Shown: one piece after another, positions 24,542 to 36,625 of the stretch | Layout of the letters: each line of letters begins with the position of its first letter | Numbering within the stretch: position 1 is the stretch's first letter | From: Stichopus chloronotus | Taxonomy: Eukaryota; Echinodermata; Holothuroidea; Aspidochirotida; Stichopodidae | Reading direction: 5' to 3' | Length of the DNA stretch: 64,000 bases | Assembly (NCBI GenBank): GCA_021234535.1 | Contig: CM037830.1 | Location: 18,531,116 to 18,595,115 of the forward strand | Notes under the pieces: model-generated | What the model saw: only the letters and a program-made list of their open reading frames with translations | Told to the model about the DNA's origin: nothing | Databases searched by the model: none | Translations under genes and position numbers: made by a program

Positions 24542-26110
24542 CTAAAATTAATGAAATGGAATTAATCAAATGATTGCAAGAGTTTGACAAAATACTTCAA
24601 CGACGGAAAAAACGCTAGCCAATAGCCATCACATATTCTTGTTACCTTGTATAGTTGTTGCCAACAAAAAATATTTTTGGCTAATCAGAGAAATTTTGGC
24701 AATTTTGGAATAGATGCAAGAAAGAAGGGACATCCTAACTTAATAATTGGACAATCTTTTATGACTGATTGACGAGTTGGTGTACAGTGCTGCTCACCCA
24801 TAATACTTCTAATTTGAGAACTTTCAGACAAAAATCGCTCACCTTTGGCTTCCCTCAATTGGTCTTTTATTGGCAGCAAAGCAAATTTGAAAGGTTGATC
24901 CGTGGGGAGTGTACTCTCTGTCGCCCCAGTGCTGGGCCGTTCTGTCAGAATTGTCGAATTTTGTGTTACTCGTTCAGTGGTGTCTGTAGCCTTCAACGAA
25001 ATTGTCGTTGCAACTACAGTGTTTGTCGTCTGGTCAGCGGATGCACTTGCCTCAGTGGAAACGAAAGGCGAGAACTGTTTCTCTAGTGTTGTTTGGCTTT
25101 CGGTTGTAGATGAATCTTCTGCACTCAACACTTGTGGCGTTGTCGTGGGTGCAAGAATAAGCGTCACATTGGTTTGAAAGTCTAACTTGAATAATGTATT
25201 CATCATAATCGTAGTAATTTGTTTCGAAGTTGATGTTGGGCTAGTTCCATGTGTTGTAGAACTGTGTCTTTGTGTTGTAGAACCGGGTTTGTCTGTAGTT
25301 GAACCAGATATGTGTGTAGTAGAAATGGGCCTAGGTCTTCCCGTAGTGACGCTAGGTCTGTCTGTAGTTGAAGTATATCTTTGTGTAGTGAAAACAGGTC
25401 CGATTGTGGTGGAAAATGTTTGTTCAGTGGGAGCAGGTGTTTGGGTAATGTGTTTCACCGTTGAGTGGTCAATCTCAGTCGTAGCTTCTGTTGGACGTCT
25501 AGTGGTTGGCTTATCATGTCGTCTCGTTGTTGTAAGAAGTGTCGTTGTTGGCTCCCGTGTTGTTGCACGTGACGTACTTGCTGTCTGGATATCTGATAAC
25601 ATAAATAAAACGATACACATTTTCGTTTAAATTTTCTTTGAATATCTTTGGATATTGTCATTTTCGTATCACTTCTTATCATCATATCATTTCATAGCAA
25701 CAACAATGTCCCACGGATGACGAATTTAAAATTGGCCAAAAAAGAAAAAAAGAACAAAGACCCCCCAAAACAGTACAAAAAAAGGAGAAAAAAAGACTAT
25801 ATATATCTAATTACGTAAAAGTATATTTTGTGAACTAACCGCTTTCAATACACTTTCCTTCGTGTATAACTCGATAAGTAGGGTTCCATCTGTTCAGTTC
25901 ATGACAACCAGAAGCACACAAGTAACATTTGTTGCTGAACGTTTTCGTTGTCCTGCCATTTGATGCACAGTATTTCCCCCGGATGTTATAGTGTTTGCAT
26001 TTCTCTCTTTGACATAACACTGGAACGCCGTAAAATCCACCTGTTGATGACACATACAAAAACAAATACAATACAAATGTTGACATAATAAAAGAACTTA
26101 TGTGGTTCAC
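24408..26110 (-). CDS. secreted Kazal-like, Thr-rich (mucin-like) protein, 2-3 exons
   Basis: A predicted secreted protein. Exon 1 (26110-25840) gives a signal peptide and a cysteine domain with a Kazal-like layout. Exon 2 (25592-24843) gives about 250 residues very rich in Thr and Ser, as in mucin stalks that carry O-glycans. The junction is phase 1: exon 1 ends AGCG before GTTAGT, exon 2 follows TTATCAG, and the split codon makes Asp. Exon 2 ends at the strong donor AAAG before GTGAGC, also phase 1. A candidate third exon is 24541-24408, with a weaker acceptor TTTTAG in the right phase. Kazal domains inhibit serine proteases or act as extracellular binding modules. The role here is inferred only; membrane anchor or full secretion depends on the last exon. 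Confidence 0.65.
24843..25592 (-). CDS. Thr/Ser-rich mucin-like exon 2
   Basis: Symmetric phase 1-1 exon of 750 bases. It carries irregular repeats of the type TTxRP, STT and TTDKP, which predict dense O-glycosylation and an extended stalk. No cysteines in the main part. The plus-strand frames over this region (24769-25630) are its antisense shadow. Confidence 0.7.
25840..26110 (-). CDS. Kazal-like exon 1 with signal peptide
   Basis: Residues 1-25 are a typical signal peptide (hydrophobic FVLYLFLYV core, small residues before GF). Seven cysteines follow, at residues 33, 38, 48, 62, 65, 69 and 87. Six of them fit a Kazal spacing, with the C-A-S-N-G-R-T core and FSNKC matching the usual C-G-S-D-G-x-T-Y-x-N-x-C, here with three extra residues. 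Cys69 is an extra cysteine. The domain is complete within this one exon. Confidence 0.68.
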
Positions 26111-28864
26111 GAGGGCTGCAGTTCATCATGCAATCACGTGATCATGGAACTACATAACTCGTCTACATAAAAAAGATGAATGATTACATAACATGTAGCC
26201 TTTAGCTTATATAGCTGAGACAAATAACTCCATGTCCATACATGGGCGACAGTTCATTTTTTTGAGAGTGTGTGTATGTGGAGGAAGACGAGGCGGTGCG
26301 GCATGATGCAAAACGAACTTAAGAGCTCGGTCCTGGAGCAGTGGAAAGTGTGACAATTTCCTTGAGAAGCCAGTGAGAAGAGAAGTATGTAAGGACAAAA
26401 ATTCGCAAAACTAGTCCCTGTCGAATAAATAGGGAAACAACACGGCACAAGCTAAAAAAAAAAAAATGGCCTAAATTTTTAACGAAAAAGGAAGGGACAC
26501 TTAGCGGAATCGACGTATTCTTGCGAGAAATAAGTTCCCCAAGCGAACAGCAAGACGTAGGCAACCAGATGAAAAAAATACGCGAAGATAATTTTGGATG
26601 AAAAATCCCGCTAACCTCCACACTCGCGGTACGGCGGGATGGCAGACTGGGAAGGACGCCCTAGTCCGGTATTAACCGGAGAACACCGAGGCCGGTGTTA
26701 AAGATTACCAGTACTAGTGGTAGTGCATTTGTTGTGTTGAGACAGGTAAGTGAGCCTTTCGTAAATGAAACATGATTCCGGTGACTGATTCCGTTTCCTG
26801 GCGTCCTGGGGAGTGCATAAGGAAAGAGGATGCCACCTCTCTTTTGTGACATGTGTTCTGATTTCTTCATAAAAAAGTTCTTTAGCACATAGCTTATCAT
26901 AAAGCTATTTATAATCGCGGTAGCATGAAACGTTTCAGAAGAGAAAGCTAGAGAGCTAGAGGAATACAGTGTATCCAAATAGAGCTGCAAATGCATGGCG
27001 ATGTGTAGATACAAGGATGAAGATAAGGCATTCTTAGCCCCGAGATTTATCCGGGATTTGTTGTACCATAACCCCTCCGCCTAATATCATGACGTTGATA
27101 TATCATCCTATTCCCCAACAATCGCACATCTGTCCATGTCACGCAATGTATGAATTAGAAATTACACAATATCGTTTGGCTTTATTGTAGCCTACATAAC
27201 GGTGACGGATGTACACACGTGTAATTCTCTGATGTGACTGCTTTATAGAAATTTATGTGCTAACAAATACAATGAAGAAAAAGTCTTCCTACATGACGAT
27301 TTGATAAATTATTCGATTAAATTAAATAATACCTGTTAATAAGTACGTTTTTAATGTAACTTGAAAACCAGCAGTTGACTCAAATGAAACAAATTGCAAG
27401 TAAAAAAAAAATGTGAATAACAAAACTGAACACTTCGTTTTACTATATACACCCTCATGTCAGTAAGATTACACCTGCAATCACTTTATCCAAGTGAAAA
27501 GTCATAAAGAGGAAACATGTCACAAAAGCGGAAAGGAGCATCCTGTCTGATCAAAAGGGTTGCAAGTGATGGTGAGTCTTTACCATATAACAGTGCTGGA
27601 AATTCACAGAGCACACAAATGGAAATAGTACTGTGTGGTATTTATGACATCATTCGACCCACAAGTAAAGGCACCATTTCATCCGTCGGCAATCCGCGTG
27701 AGTTGGGCCACAACACAAATACTGTACACTTATTGAATAATCCTAAGTCGCATGAAATTTTTAATATAAAGCCGGACTTGTGTGAGAGGAACTGACACAA
27801 TCAAACGAGGATATCACATGTACTGTAAGTTTGCTGGTAAAAACAAATTACGTCGTAACTTTAATTTGAAAGATGAGTTGCATACTGAAGGTGCGACGGC
27901 ACACGTCTCACATGGATTTTTGCTTCTGCAACTGTAGGAGAATCGTTACAATTTTCTTGGCTATAATTGATAAGCACACAACGTTGCACTTGCTCCGCAT
28001 TACTTCTTACATCCATTCATATACACTTTATCAACAACGGATTAACGTCGGCAGCTGGTGACTCTGTCACACATCCCACTCTCTCAGTTGCAAGGGTAGA
28101 CGATGAAGCAGATAAGCATCACAGGTATATTGCACTGTGACTGCTTTAAACTGAGAACTGAATTTCTTGAATAACAGATGCGGCTTCCTTGAAGCTAAGG
28201 ATATCTTATTGCAGTATCTGAAATTTAACTTTAAGTGAGCGATGAAAACACCCACCCCCCCCTCACCCACACATCTCCCAATGTCACTAAATAACAATCA
28301 ATTTAAGTTTGGTTGAAGATATGGGACCTTTGCATCTACATGTGAGAACTTTCACAAACAATTTACCAAGCCTGGTATTGACATAAGTTCCATTTAATCT
28401 ACCGAAGGAGGAAGTATTTCTTACAATAAATTTCTTAAGCCACACGCCACTCACGGATGTCGAGATACAGTACTGTAGGTAACAACTGCGTACTTATTCT
28501 TATCAACAGGTAAACGAAAAGGTGTAGTGGAAGATTACTGTGAACCCGTGCTTCCGAAACTTTCAGTGCAGCGCCCCTACAAAGGATGGCATTGGGGGAA
28601 CTGCCCCCTCCATCAAGCAAATAAAATACCAATCAGACTAACTTTTGTCTGATCGTTCTGACAATCACCTCGCACAACTTTATTGTTGCATCGATTCATC
28701 GTCATCATTACGTCATCATTACTTCACATCATTAGACCTCAACTGGTCTGTAAGCACGAATATATTGTTAGGAAATTTTACGACTTGGATGAAGTTTCAA
28801 AACCTTTTGTGAGTTATCAAATGCATAACCGTGGAGTTTCCCTGGGCTTTGAATTTGCACTATA
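26111..28864. other. intergenic region upstream of the Kazal-like gene
   Basis: Includes that gene's presumed promoter, with no clear core elements picked out. Frames at 26319-26621, 26661-27014 and 27517-27795 have no recognisable domain or splice support. Confidence 0.4.
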
Positions 28865-29169
28865 CGAAATTGGGTTTGGTTGAACGATGGCACAAAATTG
28901 CTTACGAAAAAAGAACCATACATTATTGCAGATTTTTCGTAAATTGTCGTCAAAAAAAGAGTGGTATTCGATATTACCAAGAGCGAAAACACTAATCAAA
29001 GTATCCATAGAACAGCCTTAATTATCTGATAACACTCAATTGGATGTATGGACAGAGAGGGAAAAATAAACTGACTAATAGCGGAAATATCTGGAAAGCC
29101 ATGCTTACTAAAGGAAGTACTTTTAAAACAAATTATTGGTTGTAATGAAGATAAATAGGTCATACTGTA
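28865..29169 (+). repeat. diverged direct duplication, copy 1
   Basis: Shares CGAAATTGGG, TGGCACAAAAT, AATTATCTGATAACACTC, GGGAAAAATAAACTG, AGCGGA, TATCTGGAAA, GGTTGTAATGA and GGTCATACTGTA, in the same order, with copy 2. Confidence 0.85.
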
Positions 29170-29425
29170 TGAATTTTCAAAGTACTCGGGTAATCAAGTG
29201 TTTTTCCTCGATTCTTGCAATTTTAATTCCCCCCCCTCATAATTGAAAATTTAAAAATATAATTTGCTTCTTTTATAGCATCACATTAGGCCTAAATTTA
29301 TTGTTATTCCACTTTTTCAAATTCCCTTGACCCCATAGCATCAGTACTGTCCCCCTGATTAACACGAAACAGGGAGCAACGCTCCCGTTGGGAACCACTG
29401 TTGTTAACTCTCGGAACTCGCAAAA

Positions 29426-29726
29426 CGAAATTGGGTTGAGTTGAACAGTGGCACAAAATCGCTTATTGAAAAAAATGCAGTATTCCAGATTTCTACATTT
29501 AATGCAAATTGACGTCAATAAAAAATTCAGTGTTGCCCAAACCATTAACAAAATTATGTACATAGCAACCTAAATTATCTGATAACACTCGATTGGGTGC
29601 ATTGGGGGAGAGAAAGGGAAAAATAAACTGGCTTATAGCGGATATATCTGGAAAATCATAGTTAAGAAAGGAAGTAGTTTTAATACAAATTATCGGTTGT
29701 AATGATGGAAGTTAGGTCATACTGTA
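29426..29726 (+). repeat. diverged direct duplication, copy 2
   Basis: Same blocks as copy 1, offset about 560 bp. Copies differ by many substitutions and a few short indels, so the duplication is old or the copies are separate insertions of one repeat. Confidence 0.85.
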
Positions 29727-31786
29727 GCATAGGACAGACTTCAAAGCCCTATCGAGAGGAAACATCCTCAATAATCGACCCGAAACGTGAACTTTGAAAT
29801 CCGACGCATCTTCAGATAAAGTGTTTTCAACAATAACTTTCGTCTAACATTTGACAAGTTACTGTTTCCTGTTTAATTTTCATATGTTCTAGAGTCGTCA
29901 TATGTAGGGAATATTAAATTTGTAGTTTGGCCATGGCAGACGTTTTGTCGTTTTGTGGTTCCGAAGTGTCGCTTTTTCTCACACGGACTCTCAAGATGTA
30001 CCTAAATCTTATGCATCTAATTGATGTAATTACTGAACTCCCTTCTTTAAGAAAAGAACTCTCGGTGCTTTTTGATGTTATCAAGTTATCACATTGTGAG
30101 TATCATGATTAGACTGTAATCATATAAAACAAGATATGCAATAAAATGAACGTTATCCCGGGTAAAGTGTTCGATGTAAAACAGATCATTATAGAATTAC
30201 AATTGAATCGAACTAATTAGGCATTAAGCAATACAAAATTTCTTCATACATACATAATATAGGAGAATGCACTGAGTGATTCTTCATCAAGATCACTGGC
30301 TGGGAATGTTCAAGACAGAGAGCTCCTTTCAGATCATCCGAAATTATGTGTTATATGCGTAAGATAACGACAGCATGTTTGTTAGTCCTCGTTTGACAAA
30401 AACGAATGCAGAGACGTGTACAGAGAATTGGGAATGCAGAGCCGTAAACAGAAAAAAAAAAAAAAAAAAAAAACGAATGCAGAGCCGTAGACAGAGCAAA
30501 GGATTTGAGGAAAATTGTTACCATGGGGACCGGTGACTCTTTCAAGTTTCGACAGCTCCTTTCTATGTGCACCATTTTCAAAGTAAAAAAAAATGAAGGG
30601 ATAGCCCGGAGACGTCCAAGTATGATTTAATGTTATTGAAACAAGATGTCGTTGATTACTTATGACAAGCGTCACACATGATTTTCTGGTTTTTGCTACC
30701 ACTTGTAGAAAGTCGTTATTACATGAATACAAATTTATTTCAGGGTATTTCCATTAAGTCAGAAAATTGCTATATCGGTAGAAATAACCCTGTGCCGAAA
30801 GCTGTTAAAAGATTCCATGCCTTATGCACAAAATACTGATACAGTCAGTATATCACCCTCAATGGAGGTACATACAGTACCCTAAGCGATGGTTTCATGG
30901 CCATAGATGGTTCACTTTTTGAGGTAAGAAGTTGTGTGGTATATGTAACCGCATTAATCATAACGTGGAATCATGGTGGAATCATGCATGTATGAAAGGT
31001 GATCCTAGAGGCAATAGGTATAATTTTGCAACGTTTCCCTATCATTGACTGATAGCGCAACTGTCATAACATACTATTAATAACCCTCGTCTGAGCAAAA
31101 ATTGTTTTACGTTAAGGTAAGAATTTACAAAAATTACAAAATGACAGCTACCGTGTTTTCAATTTCCAAGCATATCTGTCCCCTGCTGTTTCCTCTGTGC
31201 GTCCTATCCCAACTTAAAACCATACCCACATAATAACTGTGACACTGCATTAACACGAATGTCATCGGTTATTTACAAACCTGGAAGACACACCACTGAT
31301 AACGCTAATTTGAATTAACCACGTGGTTCCATTGTTAGATTAACCAGGATTTGGGGCTATTCTCATACTGTACTGTTTTTGTCACGTTGCTGACTATTGC
31401 TATTTAACATAGAATTCTGTCCAGCGGTACATTTGCCGCACCTGGTTCCCATAACGTGAACGTATAAACAGATTATACACTAACTTCGGATCTACTAGAC
31501 TGAATCAGGAAGAGGAGGTCAAAATCCTAGCACCGCATCCTGGTGGCCTATTTATATTTTTCTGTGCATGACCATCTTATTGTGACAGGTGAACATACAC
31601 CACTGTCAAGGAAAGTCTTGTCCTGAGGACAGACTATTGCGTCAGTTGGAAGTAGGCAAATCCACTGCGAAAATGATGTAGGCCAAGAGTAAACTGGCAT
31701 ACAACTGGTTCAGTGGTGTTTTATGGGAAGGAAATATCCTTGGGTATATAGTATCAATAGTCCTAATGGATACCAATGTGTCATTG
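29727..31786. other. intergenic, nothing recognised
   Basis: Contains a 22-base A run at about 30451-30472, flanked by near-repeats of GAATGCAGAGCCGT. No supported exon. Confidence 0.4.
30400..30497 (+). repeat. three short direct repeats around a poly-A run
   Basis: AACGAATGCAGAG, GGAATGCAGAGCCGTAAACAG and CGAATGCAGAGCCGTAGACAG occur in direct order. The A run lies between the second and third. Confidence 0.75.
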
Positions 31787-34700
31787 TCAGTACAGTGTAT
31801 TTCTCACATTGTAGTTTATAGTGTTTGTAGCAAGGGGTGGTGCTTTAAACATTGTGCAGCCGGTATTTACTGTAGCAATTATACACTCTACAAACTGTTG
31901 AGTGAGGCATCCATCTTCTTTAACTTCTGAAAAAAAAAATACCGATTTGTTTACATAGTACAAATTTGTTGGGTTAACTTTAAATTCAAGAAGAGGAATT
32001 TTATTTACCAACTTTGATACTTTTTTACTTTTGGAAGGCATTGGAGGCATACAGTAAGTATGTTACATGTTATAAATAACATCTGATAACATCTGGATAA
32101 ATAATGACGCGAGTTTAAGTTTGATCTTAAAGAAAATCTATTCATACTGGCACTCAGATGTTCAAACTATGAAAGTAATGACTTCGATGATACAAGTACA
32201 GACATATACTTCCTGCTCAAAACTTAAATGAGGAGGCTGATCATAGAACATTGTCTTGAATAGAACTCGGTCTCAAATAATACCTTTCCGATTTTTCACA
32301 CAAGATGCATACACATGTCAAAAAAAGATCACTTAAGCACACAGTCTGAACACAGTGAATTAATACACAATCTCAAGTACAGTCCCAAGTTGCCCCGGCC
32401 GGCCCGGCGATTTTTCATAATCACCGTAATGTTCGTGAGCAAAGGGAGCGAAGTATCAAGACAGAATACTAAGTTATCAGAATCAAGCTATAAATCAGGA
32501 TTGTGCTTCAATGAAACTTCTCGGAATTTCGGACCCGGGGAAGTTATGTTTATGTATTTTATACAATGCCGGATTACAAACAGAATAAACTTACAGTCTG
32601 GTTTGGTAGCTTACTACAATTCATGAGTGAAATAGCACTGATCAACGCTTATGTGGATGTAACTAGATGAAGGTTACTATGACCGTGTTGACCAAGTGAG
32701 CATACATTGCGTTTTTCTGACAACTGAGTTACTTGTAGCTCTGTCTAATCCGCATTATATATGAAAAAAACTGGTCGTCTCATACTACTTGCGTCTACTG
32801 ATTTAAAGTGACATTGTCTTTTTCAGCTAGTGCAGGTACCTACTGTAGATACAGTATTATGTGCATCTGCTTGTTTGTGGTTTGTACTGCGTTAGTGTAT
32901 AGATTGTCTGTCAACCAGTTCAGGTAAATATCTGGGTAAATTGTTTGTTCGTTCGTACGTCAAGAACATATTCAACTTAATTGCCTAGCGTTATAGTGAA
33001 GTTACCACAAACAGCGATAGTGTCAGTAGGCCACTGAGTGTAGGCTACTGATTCTGCGAACAAGTCGTGTCTACGTTGCAGTTTTCTGGAATGCTAGTGA
33101 ATAACGTTAGTGTATACCCTCGTTGATCTCCACGTATGCTTGATTGGAGGAACAGTTGTGAGCTTAATGTTTGTCACGTCTGTTCAACCTAAAGAGGATA
33201 CAGTTGGTTGACTATAGTGATTTCGTGGAATATGTTACAAAATTATGGGCAACTATCATTAGTCCGATTTAAGCATCCTCATTTTTTCTTATTTAACATC
33301 CCTATCGAGGCTACGTCGAATTTGCCACGGAAATTCAGATTTGTAGTTTTTCTTGTGGTTCACTTATGCAACGGGGTCTTCTTACTGTATATGGTACTTT
33401 TTCAATTGTGACATTTAAATTGCTTATTGTTGTAACCTTCAATATTGGAGAGTGTCTGATGTCACATGGACATACTTAACCTGCAGACTAATTGATGCAA
33501 AGATTATATTGTCTTAATGTATTTGAGACATCCATCTGCGAACTTCAAAGCTCCTACCCATTACTTGTTAGTCTTCAAAAACAAAGTATTCCCTTAAATC
33601 ACTTTTTGTTGGTACATTAATTATCAAGCAATTGTTAATCTCTGAACATCAGACATGCACCATATGGCTCAAGTCTCGTCTCAAGGATTGGTTGATCGAT
33701 GTGATCTTTAAAACAACACCATTAAGTTCAAATGAATTGTCTCTGGTCCTGTTTTCATTTAGATGTAGTTACACTTAATACAATTCAGTGTACATTTTGT
33801 TGACATACAATTTAACTATGTGAAGAGTAAAAAGGTATAACAAATCTTTGCTAACGTTTTGGACCAGGTTATTAGAAAGTGAAAGGGAATGCTCATAGGC
33901 AGAATTCTTATTGGTATAATCACGTTTCCTTTCTAATTTTGCGGCAAATTGTCCCTATAAGATACCCTATAATCAAACTTGTCTATTGTCATCTTAATCT
34001 TTCTGAACCTGAAGTCTGAACGAGTAATTATGTTCTTATTGAAACTTAAAGCAACACTCTCGTTCCGTTTGTCGTCTGCTTGGTTACATATTTATTAACA
34101 TTTTTCTGTCTCAATTCCGTGACAATATGAGCTGTGAAGCCTGATATTATTGGATTATTGAACAGAAAGCCAATAGAGTAGAGACTCACCTAGCTACCAG
34201 GGTTGGGCCTATGGCAAGCCATTTTACTTTTCATTCGATATTTGATGATATCAACAATTTATTGGTGATATCAGCAAATCATGTGATGATATCAGCAATT
34301 ATTTGCTGATATCATCAAATGATTGCTGATGTCACCAATTGATTTGTTGATATTAGCAATTCATTTGATGATATCATTATTTAAATTTTCTGATCTCATG
34401 GAGTGATTTGCTGATATCAGCAACTAATTGCTGATATCACCACTTCATTTTATGATATCAGTAATTCACTTGCTGATATCAACAATTTGATTTACGGATT
34501 GATTCTGAATCTGATTTACGGATATCAGTAAATAGCCAGTACATATAAACAATTCAAGCATTTGTTTATATCAGCAAATTCATTTACTAATATCACCAAA
34601 ATCATTTAATGATATCAGAAATGCAACCACGACTTGAGCGAAAATACGTGTTCGTTCGTAGACATGCAGTATACCCAACGCCACTGCAGCACAATATGGT

Positions 34701-36625
34701 AGCTGGAAAAGCGACCGTCGTTTTAGACAGAACTGCACGGAATTTGACGAGGCGGATAGGCTCTTAACAATCAGGTTATTGCTCTATCTATGAAATTTCC
34801 CTTCACAATTGGCGTGGCACTGTCCGTACCGGTATTACAAAGCAGGTTGTTTTTTTACCTATCTTTCTTTCACAATTCGTGGGGGTAATTTTAATGGCGT
34901 TCTTCTCCGATTACCTTCTTTAGAAGCGTTTACGTATGAGTTATTGATTCTATCACAGGGATTGCTGATATCTTCAAATGACTTGCTGATATCACCAATA
35001 AATTTTTGATAACATCAAATATCGAATATAAAAAGGAAAACGGCTTGCCATATGGCCCTACTACTTCTGTAGTGAGGAATTTACTTGTTTGTATGGTAAA
35101 TCTCTATTAAAATTGTTTTCAATTGATGCACCGTTTCCTTATTGTTTTTAAAGCCTGGAAATAATTTTGGCATTGATGGGATATACTGTATTGCTTTCAC
35201 GATCGCATCTCCGGAATAACCCCTAAGTGTGTATCCTTGACAACATAAAATCAGCTTACCCCAATTGCCAATTTACAGTAATAGAACTGGGCTAAAACAA
35301 AACCAATATAGGGTTAATTGTCAGGTTGACCGAATAACTGATCCGGCTGAACTTGTATTCTCATGAAGATTGTACCTTTGCAGTGACACAACTACTACAG
35401 CACTGTATTAAAAACGAGCGACAATACCTACCTGACATAACATGCCGTGTGGCAGGTGCGCCATTTCACCTTTACCCTTTATCATGGTGAGGGACCTTAA
35501 TGTTTTCCCCAAACCATATCATTGTCTCCCATATGGGAAAATAATTCCAATCAAACACGTAATGCATACATTGTAAATGCAATGTTCATCTAACATATAT
35601 TTTCGTGTAGGCCTATTAAACGGTGAACACATAAGTATGCAACACAACAAAGGAACAAACAAATCGACAACAGTGTTACCACATGTCTTTTTGCCAGTAA
35701 AATTGTTATGTGGGCAAGACAAACAGTACGTGACTTACACACATAGCGATGCATCCCTGTGTTCTAAGCTCTAATTACACGGCCTAACTTTTTCTCCAAT
35801 CACACAAAAGACCACTAGAACAATTAAAAGAGAATCACAATAGCGAGTACACTCTCCAGCGTGACATGATCAACCGTCGCATACATTGTCATGTTGTCAA
35901 TTTCACGTACCCTCCCATTAGCCTAGATTTGGCCCGAAACATTTAGAAGGAAAATTGAAGTAGTTTTACACATGCTTTCGAGGTACAGGCAGCTATGAGT
36001 AAAGTTCAAACTTTTGAATACACACTCTGAGCTAAAAATGGCTGATGCCTGCAAATGAACAACTCTCATCCAAAACATGGAAAACGTGATGCATTCTACC
36101 AGTCGCTACAGTTAAATACTGATAAACAAAGTAACGTTTTATTGCAAAAACCTCAGACCTCTTCAGTGGACGGTTGCGTCTACTTCAGTTTTGAAATGTC
36201 AAGTTAACATCTGAGCTGTTGTACCGCATAGTTGTACCAATTCTTTTTACTGCAGACAAGGGCTCCCATCATAACTCAGTATACCGAAGGGTACACGTTT
36301 TTAATGTGAATAGTTAACTCTTATTCCATCAACTCCTGATTGGGTCCAAACAATTCTAAAGATGATCAGGATGTAGGCTGTTCATTGATATATGCAAAAC
36401 TATACTTCATGCGACACATGACTCTAGCCAAGTTTGCAACAATGCACAGCACTATCGTATTAATCATGTCTCACCTGTGTCCTCCAATACCTCTAGTAAC
36501 TTCAAACAGTAACTTTGTCGAGGGTAGAACTTAATGTATTCGTTGTGAATAGTCATAACAGGATCCATTTCTCCGTGTCTCCCTGCCACTGTACTGATGA
36601 GAATCATCCATAATAGAACGATCAC
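31787..36625 (-). CDS. tentative two-exon gene for a small Cys-containing protein
   Basis: Two reverse-strand exon candidates fit by phase. Exon 36625-36475 has a strong acceptor (TTTGTGTATTTCATCAG) and donor (ACAG before GTGAGA), enters in phase 0 and leaves in phase 1. It encodes a hydrophobic stretch (VIVLLWMILISTVAG, like a signal-peptide core), then a polar segment with one Cys (YPRQSYC). Exon 31926-31787 has acceptor T10CAG, enters in phase 1 and adds three cysteines before a stop. No family is recognised, the first exon with the start codon was not found, and the 4.5 kb intron could hide further exons. The joining is inferred. Confidence 0.22.
31927..34204. other. intergenic or intronic, nothing recognised
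   Basis: AT-rich. The 103-codon plus frame at 32315-32626 has no recognisable domain. Confidence 0.35.
34205..35058. mobile_element. foldback element with about 50-bp inverted ends and GATATC palindrome arrays
   Basis: The left end (34205-34252) and the reverse complement of the right end (about 35008-35058) match closely, with shared blocks GGGCC, ATGGCAAGCC, CTTTT and TTCGATATTTGATG. The left arm continues as an array of imperfect units with GATATC or one-base variants starting at 34247, 34267, 34288, 34308, 34328, 34349, 34370, 34392, 34413, 34433, 34454 and 34475, then 34521, 34567, 34589 and 34611. The right arm has GATATC at 34967 and 34988 and GATAAC at 35008. A 340-bp non-repeat core (about 34625-34960) lies between. 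No transposase and no obvious target duplication. Confidence 0.75.
35059..36474. other. intergenic, nothing recognised
   Basis: No exon or repeat family identified apart from one TAGGCCTA at 35608. Confidence 0.4.
36475..36625 (-). CDS. candidate internal exon (hydrophobic then polar)
   Basis: 151 bases with strong consensus splice sites at both ends and one fully open frame (the other open frame stops inside). Those signals support a real exon more than its unrecognised protein does. Confidence 0.35.

Noticed and set aside
24769..25630. Plus-strand Val/Cys-rich frames of 91-147 codons
   Set aside because: They are the antisense of the Thr-rich exon of the Kazal-like gene, which has splice sites and a signal peptide on the minus strand.
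26319..27014. Reverse-strand frames of 100 and 117 codons
   Set aside because: No domain, signal peptide plus mature sequence, or splice context; composition like other intergenic sequence.
27517..27795. Plus frame of 92 codons with an ATG
   Set aside because: Length is compatible with chance in this window and no motif is recognised.
34200..35060. CRISPR-like array at the GATATC repeats
   Set aside because: Units are degenerate and directly abutting, without spacers, and the DNA is clearly animal nuclear.
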